From NCBI RefSeq assembly GCF_000281045.1, contig NW_008246086.1:112513-175085 (forward strand): DNA of 62,573 nucleotides, read 5' to 3'. The position numbers and the translations under genes are program-made. Under the pieces are notes generated by a model, which did not search any database, was not told the DNA's origin, and saw only the letters and a list, made by a program, of their open reading frames with translations. This stretch comes from Saprolegnia diclina VS20. Lineage: Eukaryota; Oomycota; Saprolegniomycetes; Saprolegniales; Saprolegniaceae. Position 1 is the stretch's first letter. Each line of letters begins with the position of its first letter. Below, piece by piece: positions 38,872-49,141 of the stretch.

Positions 38872-41800
38872 ATGCGCATCGCGCCCGACACGTCCTTGGT
38901 TGATGTGGCGGCGCCTCGGCATTCTGCAAGGCGCCACCTTGTCGGCGTGTCTTATGCCTGCGCCTGCCTCGTCGTGGGCGTATGCTTCAACAGCCTCGCG
39001 CATGTCTACCTCGAGACGAGTCCGTTCTGGCCGTCGTTCCAGTCGCAGTACACGGCGCCGTGGCTCGCTGCGCAGCTGCGATCGCACTTGGTACTTGGCC
39101 CGACGTGGCCGGACCTCGACGTCACCGCAGTCGGCGTCGCTGCATCTGATGCGATGGGCACGCCACCGGCGTACGCTCGGCAGCTGATGTACGACGACTT
39201 GACGTCGCTCGAGGCAGCCATCGCGGGGCTCTGGCGACTCGAGAGCAGCCACTTGTCAATGATACTGTCGGGCTACTGCTGGGCCGACTTGCAGCGGCGC
39301 TGGGCGCTCGGGCACACAGCGCGCCGTCAAGCGCGCTGCGAAACTGCGTACGTCGCTAACGCCGCCGTCTACTTGGAAGCGATTCTGCGCAATGTGGCCG
39401 ACGTGCAGGCGTGGAATGACGTGGCACGATTTGAGAGCACGATTGCGTTGCCGATTGCGTCAACATTTGAGGACGGCGCCGCCTGGGTCGACTCGGTCTA
39501 TGCCCACGCGAGAGCACCGAGCATCGAGGAGGAAGCACGCGTGTGGCGAGCGCACGGCTGCCGCACGTTTGTGCTGCAGTGGGCCAACCGAATCCAGGTC
39601 GGCGTCTTCGAGACCATTCAGCTGCGCAACGCGCTGGGCATGCGCCAGCCGTTCACGCTGCACGCACTGCCGTCAACGTTGATGAGCATGGCGTGGACGT
39701 CGTTGTACCTCTTTGCGGGTCTCTTCAATGACTTTAACGCACTCGCCGCCGGCAACCTCAGCCTCGTCCGCACGACGCCGACGTTCTTTGGCCTCTCGCA
39801 GCCCGACCTGATTGAAGACTTTAACGCGGGGTTGCCGCTCCCAATACTCTACCAGGTCCTCCACGACCGCATTGGCCCTCTCGGGTCCATCGATCTCTAC
39901 TGGGTCTCCGTCCCAGCGTCGGTAGCCGAAGCGGTCGCAGCGTTCCGCGCAGAGACTGACATGCTACCCATGCCGTCGCTCACACTGCGCCCGACACCGC
40001 TGCACTGGCAAGATCCCGCGCTGCGCTTCCATGGCGGCAACCCCATGTGCATGATGGGCAACCCGTTGCCGTACGTACGAGAAGCCTTTGGCTTTGACGA
40101 TGCTTGCGCGAGCTTAGCACCGGTGACGATCACGCTCGATCCGCTCAACAGCCTTTTTGGACTCTGGATGACGCAGACGCCGGACGCCGCGTGCTCGTCT
40201 GTTCTCGATACCACTGACGGTCGTGCCTGCGTAGCATTCCTGCAGTCGCTAGCACCGTCTCTGCGCCGTCTGCCGCCGGTGCACGCCGACCTCGACGCCG
40301 TGTTCGCACATCTCAACCTCTCGCTTTTGCAGTATGTTGACTTCAATCACACGATCACCCTTGATCTGCAGCCGCTCTTGGGGCAATCCTGGGCGTTCTT
40401 TGGGTGGACCATGGTCTACGACTGGGCCATGCGCCGACGCGAAGTGGTCTCGTTCCAAGGCGACGAGGGCTCCATGCACCTTCTCTCAGCGGAGTATGCG
40501 CCCATTCCCAACGCCAACACCATCTCGACACCAACCGCATGGGTGTACTACGTCAGTGTCAGCAACTGGGCCTTTAGCGCCGGTCTCATCGCTGTGTTTT
40601 GCCTCTGCTTGCGTTACGATTGCTGTCAGCAATCGTCGGCGACCTGGTGGCGCTTTCCACGGCTGGTGTCGTCCGTGTACCTCAACCGAGGCCTCGTGAG
40701 CCTGCGCAGTCTGATTGCGATTGTGTGCTTGGCGACGGCTCCCGTGGTACCCCGCGCTGAAGACGGCGCCACCGCCCTTGTCTTTGAACCGCGCTCGGTG
40801 GTGGCCTCGAGCATCTTGGCGATCGAAGCGACGTGGGTGCTCTACTGCGTCTACGACATGCTCCACCCGATCCTCAGTCACCGCACCAACACGCGCGCGG
40901 CGTGCAGCGCCGGTGCTGCGGTGCTCACCTTGCTTGCCATTGACCAATTCGCACCCGTCCACGTGTTGACGCAGCTGCGTCGATCCTGCGACTCGGTCAA
41001 CATGGACACGATGATCTATTGCACCAGCGGCGTCGTGGCCATTGGTGACGCGTCGCGCAGCCTCGTGCTCGGCCTCGTCTTGCTCGCGTCGGTGGTTCTC
41101 GGTAGCATGCTTCCGCTGTCGGGGAGGGCCGATGTGCGGTGTATCCCAAACCTCGCCGTTCCGCTAGCGCTGGTCTCCTACCAGGACCCGACGCTGCGCA
41201 ATAGCACGTTTCTCGATCCTGCGACCGCGGCCATGAGCGGTCTCTTCCGCCTCTCGCCAGCTACCGTCTTTGACATCAAGCTCTGGCGACCACTGCCCCT
41301 TGCCGACGACGTGCAAGTCCGAGGGACCCTGTTGCCGCATTGCTCAAGTTTACAGCCTGTCGACTGCTGTATGCAAGAACTCGGTGTGCCCGTCACTTGG
41401 CGACGCTGCGAGCGAATTAGTCTGCTTCTCTGTGGCCTCGGCTTTCTGACCACGTCGCTGGTTGGGAACGTCCTCTACTTGCAGCGCGCCGAGATGTACT
41501 TGGCCAACGACTATGGCTGGGCTGACTTCAATTCGACGGGCGCCCGCACGTGGCTCGGTAACCTCTTTAACGAAGCGCTGCTCTCCACCAACTCGGCCAG
41601 CAACATCCTCGTGGATGGCACCAGCAACGGCACCATTGCGCAGCATTACAATGGGTCGTCGACCGTGCTACTCTGGGCCGACGGCATGGCGCGGCGAGCG
41701 CACTACCGGCATGACACTCCTTTAGCGGAGATCATCGTTGGTCTGCGGGCCATGGACCCGTGCGTGCTGCCGTGGATGTTTACACAGTACTGCTACCTTG

Positions 41801-43986
41801 ACTTTGATGGTGCGTGGGAGATGGCGTTAACATCGATGCGCCAAACGCGCTGCTTGCGCCAGCGTTCGAACGGTGCTGTCTTTCTCGAGAGTGCGCTGCG
41901 CAACATCAACGACTGGGGCGCTTGGGACCGCTGCTGGGGCAACTCGTTTGAAGTTGCGATTCAGCGGCCGCTTGCGACGACCACGCGCGGCCAGCAATGG
42001 CTCCAAGCTCTGAAAACCCGTCGAAACTCGGTGGAACACGAAGTAGCGTCCTGGGCCTCGCACCGTGTGACGCACTTTGTGCTCCAGTGGCAAAACTACA
42101 AGACGACAGGTTTGGTCGACTCGCTCACCATCACATCGGCGCTTGGACTTGCGTACGATCTGCGGCTGAGCGAATCCCGTGGCGTCCTTCATCTGGAGCG
42201 ACAGACGTCTCGAAAGATGTACTGGTCGTTTGCCAGCGACCTCTGGGCCGTGGCGTCCAACGCGACAGCCATTGCAGGCGCCAGTCTGGTTCGCGCGAGC
42301 GCCAATTTTGCGTTTCTCAACACCACGAGCGAGGCGCTGCTTTTAGCCAATAGCACACTTCCCACACCGCTACCGAGCGGACTGCAGGTGGTGCGAGACG
42401 CCCTCGGCCCGTTCAACGCGATCGATATGCTCTATATACCGTGCCCACCGGCGCTTCAAGCTTTCTACCGGGAAGCCACAGCACATATTACAGCGGTGCT
42501 ACTGACCAATCTGCGGGCCCAAGCGGCGTTTGCTGCGATTCCGCTCGCCAACCACACGCTACCCGTACCGCAGCGTGTCGAGTCCTTGGACCTCTTGACG
42601 TATGGCGGCAACCTTCTCTGCGGCGACGACCTTCCGAATTACCCACTGGCATCCGGGTTCTACTGCTTTTTTGGGTCGCACAACATGTGCCACGCCTACT
42701 ACAACGAGTACATTCCGCTGACCACGATCGAGTTGCTTCTGTCGCTACTTGCGGCACCAACTCTATTGGCAGTGAATGCAACTGCGCTGTGCCTCAACGA
42801 TGCGCTGGCATCTTCCACATGCAGTTCGATGTATATTAGCGCCATGGCCTTTCTGCAGGCACATGTCCCCGGCACGGTCGAGGCGAACGACGCCCTCGCT
42901 GACGTCCTCGCCTTGGAGTTGAAGCTCATCCAGTTTGTGAGTCCCGCCAACGATTCGTCACAAATCACACTGCTTCGCCTGCCGCTCGCCGAGAATACGT
43001 GGCGCATCGACACGTGGCTCTACCTCGTGCAGTGGGCAGCGGGCGCGCGGGACGTTGTCTCGTTTCAAGGCGACGCTGGGGCACTCACGACCATCTCGAC
43101 GGTCTCGTCGCCGCAGAGCATGACCCCGGATCCGAATGAGATTCCGAATACGATCTCATTTCTCTTCCTCACGGCAGTGCGGTACGTCACTGCGACGCTG
43201 ATTGCCGTTGCTCTTGTGGCCGCCATCGTTGCTGTGCGCGACAATGCGTACGTCAACGGCCTCAACCTCTTTGAGCTCAATCGAGTCGTGGGGCATGTCT
43301 GGATAGGCCGGTCGTGGCTGCTGAGCCGAAGCGTCTCGGCGCTGTGGCTTCTCAACACGAGCACACTTAGCTTGGAGTCGTATGGCGCCGGCACGAAATT
43401 CGAGTCGCCGCCGCTGCACTGGGCGACAACCTTCTTGGCCGGCGGCGAAAGCACGTGGTTTGTCTACATCCTCAACGACCTCTGGAGCTGCGTCACGCGG
43501 CAGTGGACCGCGTACTACGCATACAAGAGCGCGCTGCTCGCGTGGGCTGCCACGTCACTGTACGTGACGATCGCGCCGGTGCAGTACGTCGCGTCGATTC
43601 ATCGCTCGTGCAATTATATCGAGATGGACTTGGGCCTGCGCTGCGTGAGCGCGTCCGTGCACATTGGCAGCGCGACCCGCGTCGCCTTCGGCTTTGGTCT
43701 TGGCGCGCTCGCGGTCCTTGTATGTTTTGGCGTCGAGCGGTGGCGGCTGCGGCACCTGCCGCCCATGACGCTGTGCACGACCCTTCTGAACGCAACGAGC
43801 CTCCATATGCTAATCACGTCCAAGGACCTTCTCGATCGACCGTCTGCAGTCCTCGCCGGGGTCTTTGCACTGCGGAACCGGGACCATCTCTACCTTTTCG
43901 ACATCAAGAGCTGGCGCTTCCTCGCGTTGCCGGTCGACGCAGCCAGTCGTTCCGCGGGCTGTCTGATTCCGTTAAACCGCGTTTAA
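38872..43986 (+). CDS. Giant internally duplicated multi-pass membrane protein (about 1704 aa), paralogue of 7576-12801
   Basis: One uninterrupted frame; the start at MRIAPDTSLVDVAAP matches the paralogue (an ATG two codons earlier is also in frame). The layout is membrane helix (HLVGVSYACACLVVGVCFN), about 500-residue ectodomain, about five helices, then the same again from LLLCGLGFLTTSLVGNVLYL. Ectodomain A has GYCWADLQRRWALGHTARRQ and NAAVYLEAILRN; ectodomain B has QYCYLDFDGAWEMALTSMRQ, SNGAVFLESALRNINDWGAW, then YGGNLLCGDD. Both end with REVVSFQGD or RDVVSFQGD. Module B resembles module B of the paralogue (RNINDWG.W, QWQN(Y/F)KTTG, SFASDLWAV) more than its own module A. No known domain is recognised. 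Numerous N-glycosylation sites suggest surface or endomembrane location. Confidence 0.86.
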   Translation: MRIAPDTSLVDVAAPRHSARRHLVGVSYACACLVVGVCFNSLAHVYLETSPFWPSFQSQYTAPWLAAQLRSHLVLGPTWPDLDVTAVGVAASDAMGTPPAYARQLMYDDLTSLEAAIAGLWRLESSHLSMILSGYCWADLQRRWALGHTARRQARCETAYVANAAVYLEAILRNVADVQAWNDVARFESTIALPIASTFEDGAAWVDSVYAHARAPSIEEEARVWRAHGCRTFVLQWANRIQVGVFETIQLRNALGMRQPFTLHALPSTLMSMAWTSLYLFAGLFNDFNALAAGNLSLVRTTPTFFGLSQPDLIEDFNAGLPLPILYQVLHDRIGPLGSIDLYWVSVPASVAEAVAAFRAETDMLPMPSLTLRPTPLHWQDPALRFHGGNPMCMMGNPLPYVREAFGFDDACASLAPVTITLDPLNSLFGLWMTQTPDAACSSVLDTTDGRACVAFLQSLAPSLRRLPPVHADLDAVFAHLNLSLLQYVDFNHTITLDLQPLLGQSWAFFGWTMVYDWAMRRREVVSFQGDEGSMHLLSAEYAPIPNANTISTPTAWVYYVSVSNWAFSAGLIAVFCLCLRYDCCQQSSATWWRFPRLVSSVYLNRGLVSLRSLIAIVCLATAPVVPRAEDGATALVFEPRSVVASSILAIEATWVLYCVYDMLHPILSHRTNTRAACSAGAAVLTLLAIDQFAPVHVLTQLRRSCDSVNMDTMIYCTSGVVAIGDASRSLVLGLVLLASVVLGSMLPLSGRADVRCIPNLAVPLALVSYQDPTLRNSTFLDPATAAMSGLFRLSPATVFDIKLWRPLPLADDVQVRGTLLPHCSSLQPVDCCMQELGVPVTWRRCERISLLLCGLGFLTTSLVGNVLYLQRAEMYLANDYGWADFNSTGARTWLGNLFNEALLSTNSASNILVDGTSNGTIAQHYNGSSTVLLWADGMARRAHYRHDTPLAEIIVGLRAMDPCVLPWMFTQYCYLDFDGAWEMALTSMRQTRCLRQRSNGAVFLESALRNINDWGAWDRCWGNSFEVAIQRPLATTTRGQQWLQALKTRRNSVEHEVASWASHRVTHFVLQWQNYKTTGLVDSLTITSALGLAYDLRLSESRGVLHLERQTSRKMYWSFASDLWAVASNATAIAGASLVRASANFAFLNTTSEALLLANSTLPTPLPSGLQVVRDALGPFNAIDMLYIPCPPALQAFYREATAHITAVLLTNLRAQAAFAAIPLANHTLPVPQRVESLDLLTYGGNLLCGDDLPNYPLASGFYCFFGSHNMCHAYYNEYIPLTTIELLLSLLAAPTLLAVNATALCLNDALASSTCSSMYISAMAFLQAHVPGTVEANDALADVLALELKLIQFVSPANDSSQITLLRLPLAENTWRIDTWLYLVQWAAGARDVVSFQGDAGALTTISTVSSPQSMTPDPNEIPNTISFLFLTAVRYVTATLIAVALVAAIVAVRDNAYVNGLNLFELNRVVGHVWIGRSWLLSRSVSALWLLNTSTLSLESYGAGTKFESPPLHWATTFLAGGESTWFVYILNDLWSCVTRQWTAYYAYKSALLAWAATSLYVTIAPVQYVASIHRSCNYIEMDLGLRCVSASVHIGSATRVAFGFGLGALAVLVCFGVERWRLRHLPPMTLCTTLLNATSLHMLITSKDLLDRPSAVLAGVFALRNRDHLYLFDIKSWRFLALPVDAASRSAGCLIPLNRV

Positions 43987-44667
43987 TGGCTTTGAGATTT
44001 GAGTTGGCTTCCAAGCGACGGGATTCCCGCACGTGGCGTACCATGACGTGGCAGTGCCACAGCGCAGGCCGTTTCGCCATACGCAGATTTGCTGCGAGAG
44101 CGAACCTGACACCGACGATCGTACTACCTCATCCTATGGGCCCCTTGCGACCTAATTCGACTCCCTCGTTACATTGGACAGCGTTCTCCGATTTGCAGAG
44201 ATGAGGAAATGGAGCGGTCTCGCGGTCGGATCTCGGCCACTTTCTTTTCTTTGGTTGGGAACCAGCGGAGCCATTTTGATACATCTGATGTGCTCTGTGG
44301 CAGTCGACGCCACCTCCCACGTGCCACCCAAGTCGACGTAACTCTCGTGGAAATTTGCATTCGCAATCCTCCGACGCACGACTAAATCGTGCGACTGATC
44401 TCCAAGTCGCTCGGTCCTAGTCTACTAAAGTAGCGTCAAGCTATCCCTTTAGCAAGATTCCTCTCCCGTGCAGGAAGCGCACGGTACGAAGCGGCATGCA
44501 ACCAACATCATACGACACGCCCACAATCCTGTGCAACGAGCAATGCAAAGGTGATGGATAGCAGCCATAGCTCCAGAGTCTGATACAAACGAGGTTGGAG
44601 GGTTTTGCTGGTTATTCGACGAGTAAGCTCGCTGCTGGCGCGGGAAGTGTACGTGTTGACGCTCTCT
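43987..44667. other. Intergenic between two convergent genes; nothing recognised
   Basis: 681 bp with a few short minus-strand frames (around 44129-44379) lacking domains. It includes 3' flanks of both neighbours. Confidence 0.45.
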
Positions 44668-45996
44668 CTAGGCTGTACGCGCTCCACCAAAATGGCATGC
44701 CGTGTCTCGCTTCTTGGCCTCGACTTGCTCCTTCACGCGCTGCTCTTGCACGCCTAAGTTTAGCTGACGCCACTGGACCATGTGCGTCGCGACAACTTCG
44801 TTTGGCTCCATCCACTGAAGGAGGTCTAGCTGCGTAGGCTTGGCCGCCGAGACCGCAGAAGCCGCTTGGATCAATGCCACGGACGCGCATTTCGAGCTCG
44901 TCTTGGTCTCGTCGGCGAGGTACCCATCGCCGACCGTGCGGCACTGGTCGAGATCGTAGTGGAGTAACACGAGCGACCGTGCAAGCACGAAAGCCTCGAG
45001 ATGTTTCTCCAGTCGCTGTGCGTTGGTCATGTTGCTCAGCGTGAGCGTGTCAGCGACCTTATCGTAGACGATACGAAGTTGCGCAACGCTGCATCGCTGA
45101 AGGTCCTCGATCTTGGCCTTGACTTGCGTCTCCGTCATGGTCGAGATGTCACCAGAGACACCGCCCGGTGTAACAACCGGTGAGGAGTAGAACACCCAGC
45201 CCCACACCCAGCTCCACACGCCGCCGCTGGACGGCACAGACGGTGCAGCGTAAACCGCCGCGGCCGTCAGCTTTGTGCGTTCGTCCTTCTTCTGGTTCGC
45301 AGTGATGGTCTCGACGTATGCTTCCACGTCTCGTCGTGCTAGATTCTCGTGGATCGGTGCCGCACATATTTCGATGGTGGCTATAGGAGTGCTGATCGCC
45401 TGCATCTCGATTCGCTTGGTCAGCTCGGCCTTGACAGCTTCATTGTCGTGAAGAAAATTCTGGAACGGGTGCAGTTTCTCGACCACATCAAAGCCTGCGA
45501 TCTCGCAGAACGTGTCCACGACGACCGCGTTCTGGAGCGCCTCGACCACGCGGTCCGCTGCGTGGATGGCTGCCTCGCCTACTCGGCTCACGAGGATTGC
45601 CTCAGCCGTCGCTTCGGCCGCAGGAGCGAGCCACATGTCCGCGGCCAAGTCGCTTCCTGGCACAACGAGACCCACGATGCTGCCGGTACACGTCAGCACC
45701 GCACCGAAGAAGATCCGCCCGTACGCCGTATCGAGCGACTCAAGTCCGCGGCGGCGAACTTCGGCGGAACATTCTGCGAGCTGAGTGTTGATGTTGCTGC
45801 TGTAGTTCACTTGGTGGACGAAAAACGGGATGTACACGGCTGCCGAGGCCCCGGCCGTCGTGATGCCCGTGACTGTGGCGACACCCGCGGTCATGGAGGA
45901 GCGCGTCATGGCGCGACAAGACTCGGTGTAGAGGTCTTGCTCAGCCTTGAGAAGCTGCGCGTTGGCCATTGCATTGAACGGCGCAGGGAAGTCCAT
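44668..45996 (-). CDS. Lineage-specific membrane-associated hypothetical protein (442 aa)
   Basis: One exon; the start MDFPAPFNAMANAQLL is chosen over an upstream in-frame ATG at 46113 because the intervening 39 codons look non-coding. Two moderately hydrophobic segments near the N-terminus (AGVATVTGITTAGASAAVYI and RIFFGAVLTCTGSIVGLVV) could be membrane helices. The rest is soluble and helical, with a Trp-rich turn (GGVWSWVWGWVFYSSP) around residue 290. The Ala-rich stretch between the helices and the absence of introns are notable. No family is recognised. The last residues (TACHFGGARTA) look less protein-like, so a final intron and a different C-terminus are possible. Confidence 0.62.
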   Translation of the reverse strand: MDFPAPFNAMANAQLLKAEQDLYTESCRAMTRSSMTAGVATVTGITTAGASAAVYIPFFVHQVNYSSNINTQLAECSAEVRRRGLESLDTAYGRIFFGAVLTCTGSIVGLVVPGSDLAADMWLAPAAEATAEAILVSRVGEAAIHAADRVVEALQNAVVVDTFCEIAGFDVVEKLHPFQNFLHDNEAVKAELTKRIEMQAISTPIATIEICAAPIHENLARRDVEAYVETITANQKKDERTKLTAAAVYAAPSVPSSGGVWSWVWGWVFYSSPVVTPGGVSGDISTMTETQVKAKIEDLQRCSVAQLRIVYDKVADTLTLSNMTNAQRLEKHLEAFVLARSLVLLHYDLDQCRTVGDGYLADETKTSSKCASVALIQAASAVSAAKPTQLDLLQWMEPNEVVATHMVQWRQLNLGVQEQRVKEQVEAKKRDTACHFGGARTA

Positions 45997-46411
45997 CGCT
46001 ACTGTGTGGACTGGAACTGGTTTTTTCGGTACAAAGCGATTGGCGAATGGTCTGAACTCCCCAGTTGAGTCAGCCGTCCCTCGTGACCAAGGGATATATC
46101 CCGTGCTCAGCAAAGCTGTGCTGCAAAGGCTCTGATCACACTACGTACATGGCTCGTTGCACAGGATTGTGGGCGTATGCTGTTGGTTGCAGCATGACCC
46201 TTTTGCCGTGCTCTTCCTGCGCGGGAGAGGAATCTTGCTGAAGTTACAACGCGATGCTATCTCTATAGGCGAAGACCGACTACTGGACCGACTAGGAGCT
46301 GTCAAGTCGCACGATTTAGTCGGGCGTCGTAGTGCGTCGTAGTGCGTCGGGTTGCGCGCGCCAAATTTCATGTCGGAACAATCCAGCCGAAAATCTTCCG
46401 GCGACGGTTTT
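45997..46411. other. Divergent intergenic region
   Basis: Carries the promoters of the minus-strand hypothetical gene and PP2C copy 1. A short direct repeat (gtagtgcgtc twice) is near 46328-46347. Confidence 0.45.
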
Positions 46412-46424
46412 GATTGGCTGAAAT
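46412..46424. promoter_or_regulatory. GATTGGCTGAAAT element before PP2C copy 1
   Basis: The same 13-mer as before CWC22, 53 bp upstream of the start codon at 46478. Contains a reverse CCAAT box. Confidence 0.55.
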
Positions 46425-46477
46425 GCCGTCGTTCTCTGGGTGACTGCGGGGCATTTCCGATTTTCCGCTTTTGCAGC

Positions 46478-47480
46478 ATGTCCCGCTTCCTGACCGAGCC
46501 CAAGACGGCCAAGACGACGTCGAGCCACGACGCGCCCGAGGTGCGCCTCGCCATCGGCAGCAGCAGCATGCAAGGCTGGCGCGACACGATGGAGGACGCC
46601 GAGCTCGTCGAGACCAAGCTGCCCTCGAAGGAGAAGGTGGCGTGCTTGGCTATCTTTGACGGCCATGGCGGCGACGCGGTCGCCAAGGACGTGTACGCCC
46701 ATCTTTGCCTTGCGCCATGACGCTCATGTGCAATGCTTAGGTCGGCCCATATTACACCGCTGCTCCTCGAGACGGACGGCTTCAAGAAGTTTGACGGGGT
46801 ACGTTGCATGCCAAGTAGTAGGCCATTGGATACTCATAATCGCGTGCGTACAATTGCAGAAGGATCCAACGCTGCTTGTCTCGGCGCTGCGCGACTGCTT
46901 CCTCACGATGGATGACAAGCTGCGCGAGACGGTCGGCGCCGACGGCCGCGCCGATGAGATTGGCTCGACCGGCCTCATGGTGCTCATCACGGAGCAGTTC
47001 ATCATCTCGGCCAACGTCGGCGACTCGCGCTGCATTTTGAGCCAATCCAACTCGCAAAAGCCGATTCAGATGTCGCTCGACCACAAGCCGGACCTCGAGG
47101 CTGAGAAGAACCGCATTGTTGCCGCGGGCGGAACCGTCTTCCGCGGCCGCGTCTCGGGCGGCGTCGCTGTCTCGCGCAGCTTTGGCGACTTTTGGTTCAA
47201 GCGCAACGAAGAGAACAACCCGAACAAGAAGCCGTGGGACCACCTCGTGATCGCCGAGCCGTGCGTCAACGTGACCAAGCGCGATTCGCACGACGAGTTC
47301 CTCGTGCTCTGCTGCGACGGTATCTACGATGTCATGTCCAACGAGCAGGTCCAGCGCTTTGTCCGCGACCGCCTCAAGGAAGGCAAGAAGCCCGAGATCG
47401 TTGCCGAGCTCCTCACAGACGAATGCTTGAACAAGGGCAGTCGCGACAACATGAGCGTCATCATCGGCGTCTTCCATTAA
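46478..47480 (+). CDS. PP2C (PPM) family Ser/Thr phosphatase, copy 1
   Basis: Metal-dependent protein phosphatase in three exons. Exon 1 starts MSRFLTEPKTAKTTSS and includes SSSMQGWRDTMEDAE and AIFDGHGGD (metal-binding Asp). Exon 2 reads SAHITPLLLETDGFKKFDG, and exon 3 starts KDPTLLVSALRDCFLTMDDK. Further family motifs are STGLMVLITEQFIISANVGD, VAVSRSFGDFWFK, the metal-site LVLCCDGIYDVMS and the terminal KGSRDNMSVII. The introns at the GT of DV and after FDG fit (49 and 64 nt). The protein is essentially a bare catalytic domain (about 297 residues) and therefore cytosolic or nuclear. A tandem copy follows at 47900. Confidence 0.93.
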
Positions 47481-47899
47481 GCGTCGTCCTCCTTGTCTGG
47501 CTCGTCCTTATATAACCTATTGAATGCTTGCTTCCTTTGGCTCCCTGCCTGTTGGCTCGCATGGAGGCTATGGCTCGTGCATAGACGTCGCCTTGGTATG
47601 TGCCAGGGACAAGAGGTTGGTAGAGGCTTGGTGGCCTGGCGCAAGTACGGTAGACATGTCATCTCATGCCATCCCGCCGCCATCATGAAGCGCCCGCATG
47701 GAGAGGCTGGAGCGTCGGCTCCATGCAGCAGCGTCGACCATGGTCGCACGGTTGTCACGACGCAGACAGCCCATTTCCGCCTAAATGGCGTTCGTTTAGC
47801 CTCGCCTTGCGTTCTTGAATTAAAATAACGTGGTGTTTGTATGGAGAAGCGTTTTTATTTCAAAGGAAGAGCCAGCGCGATGCCACTTCACAATCCGCC
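47481..47899. other. Spacer between the PP2C genes
   Basis: 419 bp with no gene. The CCAAT-type element of copy 1 is not conserved before copy 2. Confidence 0.5.
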
Positions 47900-48957
47900 A
47901 TGTCCCGCTTCCTCTCGGAGCCGTCGACGGCCAAGGCGTCGCATGCGACGACCGCGCCCAAGCTCAACCTCTCGATCGGCTACAGCAGCATGCAGGGCTG
48001 GCGAGACTCGATGGAGGACGCGGACCTCGTCGAGGTCGAGATCCCTGGCAGCGTCAATGGCGCGTGCTTTGCCATTTTTGACGGCCATGGCGGCGACCTC
48101 GTGGCCAAGATCGTGTACGTCGATGACGATGATGCATGCGATGGCAGCTTATCTGCATGGCTAGGGCCAAGGACATTCTCCAGAACATTGCGGCCACGGA
48201 CGAGTACAAGCAGTTCGATGGCGTACGTCGTGTCGCCATACCGCCATCTTCCTGCGACTGAGAACATGGTAGACGGAGCCGCGCAAGATGGTCACGGCGC
48301 TCTCCAAGGGCTTCCTCAACACGGACGAGATGCTGCGCACGAACGAGCTCACGGCGACGACGTCGGACGAGGTCGGCGCCACCGGCCTCCTCATCATGGT
48401 CACGGAGAAGCACATCTTCTCGGCTAACATTGGTATGCTTTACTCGATGCATGCAGGATGGCTCAGGGACATGATGGGCAGGCGACTCGCGCTGCATTCT
48501 GAGCAAGAGCCAGAACCAGACGCCGATCCAGATGTCGCTCGACCACAAGCCCGACCACGAGACCGAGAAGCTCCGCATCGTTGCGGCCGGTGGGACCGTC
48601 TTCCGGGGTCGCGTCTGCGGCGGTGTCGCCGTCTCGCGCAGCTTTGGCGACTTTTGGTTCAAGCGCAACGAAGAAGGCAAGCCCGAGAAGAAGCCGTGGG
48701 AGCACCTCGTGATCGCCGAGCCGTGCGTCAACGTGCAGCCGCGCGACCACGTCAAGGACGAGTTCCTCGTGCTCTGCTGCGACGGTATCTACGACGTCAT
48801 GTCCAACGAACAAGTCCAGCGCTTTGTCCGCGACCGCCTCAAGTCGGGCAAGTCGCCCAAGGACGTCGCCGAGCTCCTCATGGACGAGTGCTTGAACAAG
48901 GGCAGTCGCGACAACATGAGCGTCATCATCGTGCTCTTCAACGCCAAGAAGAAGTAG
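47900..48957 (+). CDS. PP2C (PPM) family Ser/Thr phosphatase, copy 2
   Basis: Four exons: MSRFLSEPSTAKASHATT to AKIV; AKDILQNIAATDEYKQFDG; EPRKMVTALSKGFLNTDEML to FSANI; and GDSRCILSKSQNQTPIQMSL to NAKKK. The metal-site motifs MQGWRDSMEDAD, AIFDGHGGD, LCCDGIYDVMS and KGSRDNMSVII are intact. The first two introns sit where those of copy 1 do; the third, splitting FSANI-GDSRC, is absent from copy 1, so one gene gained or lost an intron after duplication. The catalytic halves are very similar (VAVSRSFGDFWFKRNEE in both). The N-terminal third differs more, probably reflecting substrate choice. Confidence 0.93.
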
Positions 48958-49141
48958 ACCACCTTGTCGCTACTAGGGTCGTTGCCCAACGCGGCGGACC
49001 CTAACCCAACGCGTGTATATATCTACGTTCTTTCGATGTGCTCGTCCCGTCTGCAGGTCCAACGCCTTGCTGCACGAGAGCGTCCGACCAGACCAGATTC
49101 GACCAGAACGATACCAGATATGCGATTCACTGACGCGATGC

